A stretch of DNA of 30,626 bases from IMG/VR virus record IMGVR_UViG_3300034013_000121, positions 1 through 30,626 of that record; one strand, 5' to 3'. Positions 1 through 6,314 of this stretch are shown here, in pieces. The DNA is from a virus. The notes below the pieces were generated by a model, which was not told the DNA's origin, made no database searches, and saw only the letters and a program-made list of their open reading frames with translations. The translations under genes were made by a program, and so were the position numbers. How positions within the stretch are numbered: position 1 is the stretch's first letter; every line of letters starts with the position of its first letter.

Positions 1-1
1 A

Positions 2-409
2 CTATACAAACCAACAAAACTAACCTGCGACATCATTGTTCCCGACCTTGAGAAATCACACGGAGTTCAAAAGGTAATCGGCTTCAGCAGAGGTTGGCAT
101 CATTACAATTCAATCCGTTTAGGCATCCGAAAAGAGGACACCTACATTGTGTTGTATTTTTATGCTTATATCAATGGCAAAAGAGTCATCCAGCGTTTAG
201 GAAGATTCGAGATAGGCGAACAAGTATCGGTTACGTTGCAATGGGGTTACTACATTGAGTGCAAAGCCAATGACAAATACGCATTTAGAGTAGCACCAAA
301 GCGTTGTTTTCCGATTGGCTACCAACTTTATCCCTATGCCGAGAAAGATGGTGTGAGAGGTGTTGAAGTGCCGATTGAGATACAGATAAGTAACTTATGC
401 GTATCTTAA
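2..409 (+). CDS. Hypothetical protein, 5' end outside window
   Basis: The frame is open from the left edge and ends at the TAA at 407-409, so only the last 135 codons are visible. A GTG at 149 could be called as a start, but the upstream residues in the same frame look like ordinary protein (for example FSRGWHHYNSIRLGIRKED), so I treat the gene as cut by the window edge. The visible part is rich in aromatic and basic residues and in beta-type segments, with no signal peptide or membrane helix in view. It is the first gene of a tightly packed plus-strand block that contains the lysis genes. I do not recognise the family. It could be the C-terminal part of a structural or host-interaction protein, but nothing in the sequence decides this. 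Confidence 0.6.
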   Translation, partial: LYKPTKLTCDIIVPDLEKSHGVQKVIGFSRGWHHYNSIRLGIRKEDTYIVLYFYAYINGKRVIQRLGRFEIGEQVSVTLQWGYYIECKANDKYAFRVAPKRCFPIGYQLYPYAEKDGVRGVEVPIEIQISNLCVS

Positions 410-501
410 TTTTATTAATGATTTGGATGCTATTCAATAGTTGCCATACCGCAGAATATAAACAATTTAAAAAAACTGTTAGATGCCCACAAAACAGATA
501 A
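397..501 (+). CDS. Small putative lipoprotein, 34 aa
   Basis: An ATG at 397 opens a 34-codon frame ending at TAA 499-501. It overlaps the previous gene by 13 nt and the next by 19 nt, and it fills what would otherwise be a 73-nt gap. The first 16 residues are a short hydrophobic signal (MRILILLMIWMLFNSC) ending in Cys16, preceded by Asn-Ser, a plausible lipobox for Bacteroidota. The mature part would be only 19 residues. Small outer-membrane lipoproteins in phage lysis modules often act as o-spanins or lysis helpers, and this gene lies in the same block as an endolysin and a holin-like gene. That role is inference. The frame could also be fortuitous, since it is very short. Confidence 0.42.
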   Translation: MRILILLMIWMLFNSCHTAEYKQFKKTVRCPQNR

Positions 502-680
502 GCGCAGTTGATTGGTTAGCTAACGAAATAGAAATTAATGATAAGTTGTATAAATTAGCCAAAGAAATCGAAAAGCAAAATGTTATCAATGGCTACCACG
601 TAGGCTATTCAAGGGCTATTATGCCAAAGGATTACAATGCTCAAGAATATTATGAACAAAATTTTAATAAACAAGACTAA
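483..680 (+). CDS. Small hypothetical protein, 65 aa
   Basis: The frame starts at ATG 483 and stops at 678-680, where the last A of its TAA is the first base of the next gene's ATG (TAATG junction, translational coupling). The product is a soluble, charged, mostly helical protein. An N-terminal segment around SAVDWLANEIE is followed by a Lys/Glu-rich helix and a C-terminal tail with a YNAQEYYEQNF motif. Short proteins of this kind are common between structural and lysis genes of Bacteroidota phages, but I know of no function. There is no signal peptide or membrane segment. I believe the gene is real because both ends are coupled to neighbours on the same strand. Confidence 0.7.
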   Translation: MPTKQISAVDWLANEIEINDKLYKLAKEIEKQNVINGYHVGYSRAIMPKDYNAQEYYEQNFNKQD

Positions 681-901
681 TGGAAGCAAAAGAAAAAGCA
701 GAAGAATTATTTAATAAATATAAGCCAATTTGTGCTGGATATAATGGCGGTCAATCAAATAAATACTTTTCAAAACAAGCAGCATTGATAGCAGTTGATG
801 AAATATTAGAATGCTATCCTGCTCAATGTCCTAAAGAAAGCTATGAAATGGAACAACACATTTACTGGCAACAAGTTAAAACCGAAATAAACAAAATATG
901 A
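680..901 (+). CDS. Small hypothetical protein, 73 aa
   Basis: It begins in the TAATG junction with the preceding gene and overlaps the endolysin gene by 4 nt (ATGA type, 898-901), so it sits in a continuous translationally coupled chain. The protein begins with a helix (MEAKEKAEELFNKYKPICAG), then a stretch around KQAALIAVDEILECYP, and ends in a helix with WQQVKTEINKI. The pattern AKEKAEELF...ALIAVDEIL recurs in many small Bacteroidota phage and prophage proteins of unknown function, recognised from general familiarity rather than from a search. There is no export signal. A regulatory or assembly role cannot be told from the sequence. Confidence 0.75.
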   Translation: MEAKEKAEELFNKYKPICAGYNGGQSNKYFSKQAALIAVDEILECYPAQCPKESYEMEQHIYWQQVKTEINKI

Positions 902-1320
902 AACCAAAAGATGAAACCAAGCCCTATGAATCGAGATTAATTGAGGATTTACACCCAACATTAGCACACGCATATAAGAAAGCCGAAGCGCAGTTTAACG
1001 CAACACACAACGATGTTCACGTGATAATAGTTTGCACGTATAGAAACAACGCAATGCAGGAGGCTTATTATCGTAAGCGACCGAAAGTTACCAATGCGAG
1101 AGCGGGTCAATCACCCCACAATTACTACCCATCAAGAGCATTTGACATAGCGTTTGTAAAAGTCGGTAAGCGTGAACTTGATTATTCGCCAAAGCATTTC
1201 AAAGAGTTTTGGGAACTATTGCAAGTGGCATCGAATAAGCTAACTTGGGGCGGTAACTTTAAGAATTTAAAGGATTTACCCCACGTAGAATTAACCAACT
1301 GGAAAATGACAATAGTATGA
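898..1320 (+). CDS. M15-family L,D-peptidase endolysin
   Basis: A 140-residue single-domain zinc peptidase of the M15 (VanY/T5 endolysin) type, which would cut the peptide stem of peptidoglycan at the end of infection. The expected metal site is visible: SPHNYYPSRAFD supplies His74 and Asp83, and KDLPHVEL supplies catalytic Asp126 and zinc ligand His129 in the DxxH arrangement of T5-type endolysins. The segment LTWGGNF (115-121) before the last motif is also usual for the family. Length matches single-domain phage enzymes. There is no signal peptide, so release would depend on a holin, and a holin-like gene lies two genes downstream. It overlaps both neighbours by 4 nt. The exact bond (L-Ala-D-Glu or D-Ala-D-Ala) cannot be decided from sequence. 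Confidence 0.9.
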   Translation: MKPKDETKPYESRLIEDLHPTLAHAYKKAEAQFNATHNDVHVIIVCTYRNNAMQEAYYRKRPKVTNARAGQSPHNYYPSRAFDIAFVKVGKRELDYSPKHFKEFWELLQVASNKLTWGGNFKNLKDLPHVELTNWKMTIV

Positions 1321-1502
1321 CACGAGGCACACGCTACACCAACGGAAAGGAAGTAATAACCTTTGTTAAGATAGATTTTATTGCAATAGGTGGTCGAAAA
1401 ATTGACCACGTTTACTTTCGCAGGAAAGATAAAGTAGATTTGATAATGCCTTTGCTTGAATGGAATATTAAGGGTAAATTTGAATGGTTAATTACGAACT
1501 AA
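1317..1502 (+). CDS. Small hypothetical protein, 61 aa
   Basis: The ATG at 1317 overlaps the endolysin stop by 4 nt (ATGA), the commonest coupling geometry in this block, and the frame ends 1 nt before the holin-like gene. The product is a basic, beta-rich protein (TRYTNGKEVITFVKIDFIAIGG) without a signal peptide or membrane helix. A predicted C-terminal amphipathic part carries MPLLEWNIKGKFEWLI. I do not recognise it. Its position between endolysin and holin-like gene suggests a lysis or late-function accessory, but that is context only. Its tight fit between two confident genes is the main reason for calling it. Confidence 0.65.
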   Translation: MTRGTRYTNGKEVITFVKIDFIAIGGRKIDHVYFRRKDKVDLIMPLLEWNIKGKFEWLITN

Positions 1503-1503
1503 A

Positions 1504-1785
1504 ATGAGAAAAATAGCAAACAAGATTTTAAACAGTTTCAGCACCGATAAGATGGGCTTTTCTGCCCGAAAACTATCAGCATTTGCAGCAGTTTTAGTAT
1601 CGGTTATAATCACAATGAAGAAGATACCAGAGATTGCAATGATAGATGCCTTGTACGCTTGGCTTTGCTTTGGTTTATTGTGTTTGGGCATCGTTACAAT
1701 TGAGCAAATTATTAACTTAAAAAATAGTAATCCACCACCGCCTTTAAGCCCTACGAAAGTTGAGGATGGGAGTGTAGGTTGCTAA
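1504..1785 (+). CDS. Holin-like two-helix membrane protein
   Basis: A 93-residue protein with a basic N-terminus, two hydrophobic helices (about residues 24-41 and 47-70) joined by a short charged turn (MKKIPEI), and a polar C-terminal tail with a PPPPLSP stretch. Two short helices with a charged tail next to an endolysin is the usual picture of a class II holin, which would form inner-membrane holes that release the peptidase. The FSARKLSAF motif before helix 1 and CLGIVTIEQII in helix 2 occur in a family common in Bacteroidota phages, usually annotated as holin or membrane protein without experimental proof. Start ATG 1504 is 1 nt after the previous stop. A structural membrane protein is the alternative. 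Confidence 0.65.
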   Translation: MRKIANKILNSFSTDKMGFSARKLSAFAAVLVSVIITMKKIPEIAMIDALYAWLCFGLLCLGIVTIEQIINLKNSNPPPPLSPTKVEDGSVGC

Positions 1786-1794
1786 CCAAACAAT

Positions 1795-2361
1795 ATGAAA
1801 CCACACAACCAAATAATCACATTCGCAGTCCTATGCCTATTGTTAGTCATAGCGTTAAGCAAGTGCGCCAAAGAGCAACCGAAGACCATTCCATTCGACT
1901 ACAAAACAGAAGCGGAACTAATGAAAAAACAATTCGGAATAGAACAAGCTATATTGCTCAACCAATTGGAATCAGCAACCCGAAGACTGCAAAGTGCAGT
2001 AAACGCAAAAGATTCGATTAGAAAGCGTGAAATATCTTTGAGCAACACTAACATAGCTTTGATGAAGAAACTGCGCCAACCATTACCAAAAGAGTGTGAC
2101 ACAGTCTTTGTTCTGTGTGATGAGATAATCAATGTTAAGGATTCAAGTTATGCTGCATTATTTACTGCGTTTCAAAGTTGCGTAGATGTTTCAACGATTA
2201 AGGATAGTTTAATAGTTGCATACAAGGCTGAAAACGTAACCGATAGCACTCTGTTGGCGGTTAGTAAGCAAGAAACAAAACAACAACGCAAAGGTAAGGT
2301 AGCAGCGTGGTGTGTGGGCGGTGCTATGTTTATTCTGTGGCTTGTTGTGGGATTGAAATAA
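1795..2361 (+). CDS. Spanin-like protein, membrane segment at both ends
   Basis: A 188-residue protein with an N-terminal hydrophobic segment (about residues 7-22) ending at Cys24, a long charged helical middle (about 35-165, heptad-like from 38 to 105), and a second hydrophobic segment at the very C-terminus (about 169-187, around GGAMFILWLVVGL). This is the layout of a unimolecular spanin (T1 gp11 type): an N-terminal lipid anchor for the outer membrane and a C-terminal inner-membrane helix, joined by a periplasmic linker. The lipobox is imperfect, because Lys precedes the Cys (LSKC) where Gly, Ala or Ser is normal, so a two-helix i-spanin-like or structural protein is also possible. It is the last gene of the lysis-type block, followed by a terminator at 2408-2440. 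Confidence 0.55.
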   Translation: MKPHNQIITFAVLCLLLVIALSKCAKEQPKTIPFDYKTEAELMKKQFGIEQAILLNQLESATRRLQSAVNAKDSIRKREISLSNTNIALMKKLRQPLPKECDTVFVLCDEIINVKDSSYAALFTAFQSCVDVSTIKDSLIVAYKAENVTDSTLLAVSKQETKQQRKGKVAAWCVGGAMFILWLVVGLK

Positions 2362-2374
2362 TTTAGTATCTTTG
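2342..2374 (+). promoter_or_regulatory. Bacteroidota-type promoter, rightward
   Basis: TATCTTTG at 2367-2374 matches the -7 consensus TAnnTTTG, and the following CAGC is also typical. A weak -33 element (TTGT, 2342-2345) lies 21 nt upstream, inside the end of the spanin-like gene. Transcription would start near 2379-2381. No plus-strand gene follows; a terminator hairpin comes about 30 nt later. Confidence 0.6.
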
Positions 2375-2379
2375 CAGCG

Positions 2380-2440
2380 TGTTCAATGTTAGTTAAGTTA
2401 TTAGGTCGAAGCCCTTGCAGAAATGTGAGGGCTTTGTTTA
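2380..2440 (+). ncRNA. Candidate small RNA of about 60 nt
   Basis: The RNA is defined by the promoter at 2367-2374 and the terminator at 2408-2440. It has no usable open frame: the only in-frame start-like codon near the 5' end (GTG 2379) meets TAA after five codons. The 5' half (2380-2407) is unstructured by eye and the 3' half is the terminator stem-loop, the layout of a short trans-acting or decoy RNA. It would run antisense to only the last codon of the minus-strand gene ending at 2438. Function is unknown. Confidence 0.35.
2408..2440 (+). terminator. Intrinsic terminator at convergent gene ends
   Basis: The stem GAAGCCCTTGC pairs with GTGAGGGCTTT around the loop AGAAAT, including two G.U pairs on the plus-strand RNA, followed by GTTTATT. 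It closes the rightward lysis block and the candidate small RNA. On the minus strand the same hairpin comes right after the stop codon at 2438 but lacks a T tract, so termination there would be weaker. A near copy with covarying bases sits at 15475-15504 in the opposite orientation. Confidence 0.7.
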
Positions 2441-2611
2441 TTCATCTATTATACCCAACATTACCAACAACGCTATTACACCGCCCTTGATAGACATTGC
2501 CACCATTTTAACTTGCAGCCGATACTGGTAAAGCATCAGCAATATAAATGCTATCACTATTGCGCCAACGGTTATTAATGGAGGAATGTTAGCAGCATCC
2601 TCATTACTCAT
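2438..2611 (-). CDS. Small membrane protein, 57 aa
   Basis: The start is placed at the ATG at 2609-2611 (MSNEDAANIPP), because an upstream ATG at 2635 would add eight residues and overlap the previous gene by 32 nt; the chosen start overlaps by 8 nt. The product has two hydrophobic helices (about residues 10-27 and 38-53, ending LVMLGIIDE) linked by a short basic segment (QYRLQVK). It is the last gene of the long leftward structural transcript, facing the lysis block. Together with the preceding two-helix protein it could be a holin/antiholin-type pair or a virion membrane component. I do not recognise the family, and the role is inferred from topology and position only. Confidence 0.62.
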   Translation of the reverse strand: MSNEDAANIPPLITVGAIVIAFILLMLYQYRLQVKMVAMSIKGGVIALLVMLGIIDE

Positions 2612-2813
2612 TGTTCTTGTTTTTCTTTGCCACACGATACGATGCCCACATTGAAACGATTAATGCACCAAGTTTAGCGCAATCGTAAATAGTGTCATAG
2701 ATGCCAGTTAGGTTGACATTACCGAACCAATCAGAAGTCCACACTCCTGCTTGAATTATAACGCTTGTAATGATGACTAAAATGCTATTGTCTGGGTTTT
2801 CTTGATGTATCAT
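2604..2813 (-). CDS. Small membrane protein, holin-like topology, 69 aa
   Basis: It starts at ATG 2813 in a 4-nt overlap with the upstream 54-codon gene. The sequence shows a polar N-terminus (MIHQENPDNS), a hydrophobic helix (ILVIITSVIIQAGVW), a polar loop with several Asp and Asn residues (DWFGNVNLTGIYD), a second helix (CAKLGALIVSMWASY) and a strongly basic tail (RVAKKNKNNE). Two helices with a basic C-terminus fit a class II holin, giving this phage a second holin candidate besides 1504-1785. It lies downstream of the tail fibre gene in the late transcript, so it would be made with virion proteins. A structural role or host-surface modification is also possible. Confidence 0.65.
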   Translation of the reverse strand: MIHQENPDNSILVIITSVIIQAGVWTSDWFGNVNLTGIYDTIYDCAKLGALIVSMWASYRVAKKNKNNE

Positions 2814-2974
2814 AAAATTAAATCTGTGATAGCGGTTTGTAATTCTTCCATAGTAGTAAATTCAGTATCCTCTAAATAAACAAACCTAACACTATTAGCA
2901 AGTTCAATATGGCAACCACTTGAATCTATTTGTTCAAAAAAATTACTTGTTACTTTTAGTCCGTATATTTCCAT
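2810..2974 (-). CDS. Small hypothetical protein, 54 aa
   Basis: This frame is easily missed because of its size. Its ATG (2972-2974) lies 1 nt after the stop codon of the tail-fibre gene, and its TGA (2810-2812) overlaps the next gene's ATG by 4 nt, so both junctions are typical of coupled translation and the gene fills the gap exactly. The protein starts MEIYGLKVTSNFFEQI, continues with a beta-type middle (LANSVRFVYLED) and ends in a helix (FTTMEELQTAITDLIL). No motif I know is present. A small tail-tip accessory or fibre-assembly protein fits the position, but this is inference from order alone. Confidence 0.68.
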   Translation of the reverse strand: MEIYGLKVTSNFFEQIDSSGCHIELANSVRFVYLEDTEFTTMEELQTAITDLIL

Positions 2975-2975
2975 T

Positions 2976-5900
2976 TTATTTTAAAGATATTAAATTACAA
3001 TTTGATGAATCTGAAGCACTTCCATTTTGTATTGAAACTATTATAAATCCAGCAGATGTCCAATTAATAGCAATTGGCACTATTGCGCTTGTACTTTGTA
3101 CATACGGATTATTTATCCCAGATACTGGTTGAACTATTTGAGTCCCATTGCCACCACCTCCTGCAACCTCAATACCCATATGCCTTATAAGTGCTTGAGA
3201 TAAAGTATTTGCAGCAGCAGCACCAGTACTTGCTATTAAAATTGCACCAGTTAAAGAAGCAGAAGTATTCCAATATACCCTTATAAATTGAGTACCATTT
3301 ATTAAATTTTTTGTTGTTTGAACATATAATTCTAAAGCATCACCTGCTGTAAATGAATTGGCTGGTATTGATAATGTTTTACAAAGGGTAATTCCAGTAG
3401 TTCCAGTTACCGCAGTTCCATTACCAACTGAAACTATTGGTGATTTTAACCCACTTATATCAGTTGTTAAGGTTTGCCTTGCTTCCCATAGTGAAGTTGA
3501 TGTGTTGTAGAACAAACCATCTTTATTTGCAGGGCTTGATGCACTAACATTATGTATCTCATCTAACTCATAGCCATTCTGCATACGATAAACTATTGCT
3601 CCTTGTGTAGCTGGACCTACATTTACAACTTTCCCAATATAAACTATGTGATTTGGCGCAGATGGCTTTACATTAGTAACGTAACCTGCAATAGTAGGGT
3701 GTAGATAAATAGTTTCTCCTACTGCTAATGTCACATCCGTAAATGGGTTTGTAGCAATTGTTCGGGTATCAAGGTTTTCAACTAAACCTATTGTAGCTAC
3801 CCACCCATTTGAATTGTTAGCAATATCAGCAATTACAACACCAAATGTACCAGCAGAAGTTGCCTCTGTATTTGCTTGTGCTTTTACAAAATTAGGTAAT
3901 TGACCAGTTGCACCATTTAAATAAATTATTGTTCCCTTATACAAAGTAACTCCAGTTGAATTGCGACCTTGTGTAACTATTGATTGCGCTTTATCAACTA
4001 TCCCATTATTGTTAATATCATAGGTAGATTTAAACATATCACCACCACCACTGCCACCAATGTAACTAATTAAAAATGTAGATAAATTAGTTAATACTAT
4101 TCTGTCATTAGCTGGGTCATAATAGCTATGAAAGTTACTTGTACCATCTGTAAATATTTTTGCTGGATAATTTTGTCCATACATAAATGCATAACCACCA
4201 CTTGTGTAATTTTGACCAGTTGTACCAGCCTCAATAGTTACATTTTGCAATCCAGCACCAAAAGTAAAACCATTGGCATATTGTTCAAAGGTATTACCGA
4301 TACAATTAGTGTCAAGTATATTATTTGTTGCCCCTTGCTTAAATATGTTATTATTACAACTATCAGCAAGTGTATTGCTACTTGCACCTATTTCAAAAAC
4401 ATTACTATTAGAACTATCTCCTACAATATTATTTTGTGCTGATTGATGAAATGTATTACCGTAGCCATCATTTGTTAAACTATTATTTGTCGCACCTTGA
4501 TGAAATATATTATTAGTACAAACACCTACTAATGTTGTAGTAGTTTCAACACCACTATAAAATACATTATCATTTGCATCATTAATGTACACTCCACCAC
4601 TACCACCAATGTAAGTTTCAACCAATGTAGATAAATTAGTTACAACGATTCTATCGTTTGCTGGGTCATACCAACGATGATAGTTATATACATCATCTGT
4701 AAATATTGTTGAAGCGTATGGTTTATTATATAAAAATGCGTATGCTACTGGGTCACTATAATCACCACCAGAGACACCAGCCTCAATAGTTACGTTTAGC
4801 AGATTATCATAAAATATAAATCCATTTGCGCCTTGCTTAAATGTGTTGTTGTAACAATATTTTCGTAAGTAGTTAGTGTTTGCACCTTCCTCAAATATGT
4901 TATTATTGGAACTATCTCCGATTGAATTATTACTTACACCTTGCTTAAATGTGTTATAACCGCAATTAATTTCAAGTACGTTATTAGCTGCTCTTTGAAA
5001 AAATGTATTATAATTGCAATCATTTCCTAATGTATTATTGGATGCTTTTTGAGCAAAAGTATTATAATTACAAGATTCTCCAATTTCATTAGCACTTGCC
5101 TCTGAACCAAATGTATTAAATGAACAATCATCTAAAAGTTGATTTCCTTGTGATTCTTGTTGAAATGTGTTCTTTTTGCAACCAATTAATAAAGTATTAC
5201 TTGATGCATTTTGCATAAATGTATTATCTTCACAATTATCTCCAAGTGTATTAGATGTCACTTGATAAAATTGATTACGGGCGCAATCTGCTCCAAGTAC
5301 TGTACTTGCAACAATAGCCCCATTCCAAGTATTACCTTGTCCATCACAAATAGTTCCATTAAAATAATTATTTGTTGTTACATCGTAAAAAACAGTGCCA
5401 CTATAAGTAAAGTCAATTATAGTGCCATTTGCACCTAATTTATTCGATGCTTCTGCTTTCATAGCTATTCTAAAAGGAGCATCTATTACAATGTAAATTG
5501 TTGTTAAATCTAATGTTCCAGCAGTTTGCAAATCTGCTAATGCTGCTGAACCTATTTGTATAATATAACCACTCCCTCTATTAACCCAAGTGCCACTTGC
5601 AGCATCTATGCATTCATAAGTAGTGCCATTGTCTAATGTCCACAATGAGCCATCTTGATAGCCCATTGATGCATCATCACTTGTTGTTGGAGGTATATCA
5701 AAGTTATATAATGATTGTCTAATTCCAATACCATCTTGCTGCATTACATATTGTCTTCCTGCTTCCCATTTTAGTTCATAGTCTAATGAACATACTTGAG
5801 CAACACCTTTCCCACCACCTAAACCAGCATCAGTAGTCCCCTCACGTAATCTTGAATTATTGTCAAATTTTATTCCTTGTGCGGAATTAAATTGAATATC

Positions 5901-6314
5901 ATTTGCGCCAGATGTATTACCATTTGTTAATGTGTCTGCAAGTGTCTGTGAGCCTCCTGCAACTGGAGTAAACACTCCACTAACCAAGTCAAATGTGCCA
6001 AACAAACCACTTGTAACATCAATAGCATACTGATAAATTTGATTACCAACACCTCCTGCTGCCATAACAAGATACAATGTGCTACCATCATCAATGAGAT
6101 AATTTTTTAACGATACCAAATCACCAGCCAATGCTAATGCTTGAATGTCAGCTAACAAAATTTGCTCAATGTTTTCCGATAACATATATGCCTTGACTAA
6201 AGATACTGGCACTTTTTGTGACTGATAAACACCAGCACTTACATATTGGTCAATGTCAAGGAAGGACAAATCCTTCATTTCTGAAGCGGTTACTGCATAT
6301 TGGTTAATTTCCAT
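2976..6314 (-). CDS. Tail fibre/spike with repetitive beta-helix, 1112 aa
   Basis: The likely receptor-binding or spike protein. Residues 1-340 hold an N-terminal attachment and linker region (the stretch around GSLWTLDNGTTYECIDAAS suggests a small beta domain). Residues 344-497 are nine 18-residue repeats with consensus xxCxxNTFxQxAxxNxLx, and residues 579-683 are six more, a pattern expected to coil into a right-handed beta-helix with stacked Asn, Phe and Cys. Each block is followed by a related module with NVTIEAG, YDPANDRIV and YIGGSGG (507-574 and 691-757). The C-terminal 340 residues look like a Gly/Ala/Thr-rich beta region, possibly a trimerisation or receptor head. It begins in a TAATG junction with the next tail gene. 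A fibre function is inferred from size, repeats and position. Confidence 0.75.
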   Translation of the reverse strand: MEINQYAVTASEMKDLSFLDIDQYVSAGVYQSQKVPVSLVKAYMLSENIEQILLADIQALALAGDLVSLKNYLIDDGSTLYLVMAAGGVGNQIYQYAIDVTSGLFGTFDLVSGVFTPVAGGSQTLADTLTNGNTSGANDIQFNSAQGIKFDNNSRLREGTTDAGLGGGKGVAQVCSLDYELKWEAGRQYVMQQDGIGIRQSLYNFDIPPTTSDDASMGYQDGSLWTLDNGTTYECIDAASGTWVNRGSGYIIQIGSAALADLQTAGTLDLTTIYIVIDAPFRIAMKAEASNKLGANGTIIDFTYSGTVFYDVTTNNYFNGTICDGQGNTWNGAIVASTVLGADCARNQFYQVTSNTLGDNCEDNTFMQNASSNTLLIGCKKNTFQQESQGNQLLDDCSFNTFGSEASANEIGESCNYNTFAQKASNNTLGNDCNYNTFFQRAANNVLEINCGYNTFKQGVSNNSIGDSSNNNIFEEGANTNYLRKYCYNNTFKQGANGFIFYDNLLNVTIEAGVSGGDYSDPVAYAFLYNKPYASTIFTDDVYNYHRWYDPANDRIVVTNLSTLVETYIGGSGGVYINDANDNVFYSGVETTTTLVGVCTNNIFHQGATNNSLTNDGYGNTFHQSAQNNIVGDSSNSNVFEIGASSNTLADSCNNNIFKQGATNNILDTNCIGNTFEQYANGFTFGAGLQNVTIEAGTTGQNYTSGGYAFMYGQNYPAKIFTDGTSNFHSYYDPANDRIVLTNLSTFLISYIGGSGGGDMFKSTYDINNNGIVDKAQSIVTQGRNSTGVTLYKGTIIYLNGATGQLPNFVKAQANTEATSAGTFGVVIADIANNSNGWVATIGLVENLDTRTIATNPFTDVTLAVGETIYLHPTIAGYVTNVKPSAPNHIVYIGKVVNVGPATQGAIVYRMQNGYELDEIHNVSASSPANKDGLFYNTSTSLWEARQTLTTDISGLKSPIVSVGNGTAVTGTTGITLCKTLSIPANSFTAGDALELYVQTTKNLINGTQFIRVYWNTSASLTGAILIASTGAAAANTLSQALIRHMGIEVAGGGGNGTQIVQPVSGINNPYVQSTSAIVPIAINWTSAGFIIVSIQNGSASDSSNCNLISLK
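4266..4580 (-). repeat. Second block of 54-bp repeats (six 18-aa units)
   Basis: Six further 18-residue units follow the first GGSGG module. The Cys column is kept at residues 599, 653 and 671 and replaced by Asn, Gly and Ser at 581, 617 and 635. The unit beginning DSSNSNVF closely resembles the DSSNNNIF unit of the first block, which suggests block duplication together with the adjoining module. Confidence 0.75.
4824..5285 (-). repeat. First block of 54-bp repeats (nine 18-aa units)
   Basis: Within the fibre gene, nine tandem 54-bp units encode 18-residue coils. The Cys column falls at residues 344, 361, 379, 397, 415, 433, 451 and 487, with Ser at 469; only the first interval is 17. Each unit keeps an N-[TI]-F core. 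DNA identity between units is moderate, so the array is old or diversifying rather than freshly duplicated. Confidence 0.8.

Noticed and set aside
1779-2021. Overlapping plus-strand frame across the spanin-like start
   Set aside because: Its product is random-looking and basic, while the other frame has clear membrane segments and the better start.
2976-2990. Promoter-like TATCTTTA before the 54-codon gene
   Set aside because: The conserved final G of the -7 box is A, it lies in the fibre gene end, and the coupled junction already explains translation.
4044-4796. Diversity-generating retroelement variable region in the fibre gene
   Set aside because: No reverse transcriptase gene is in the window, and differences between the two copies are not confined to adenine positions as far as I can see by eye.
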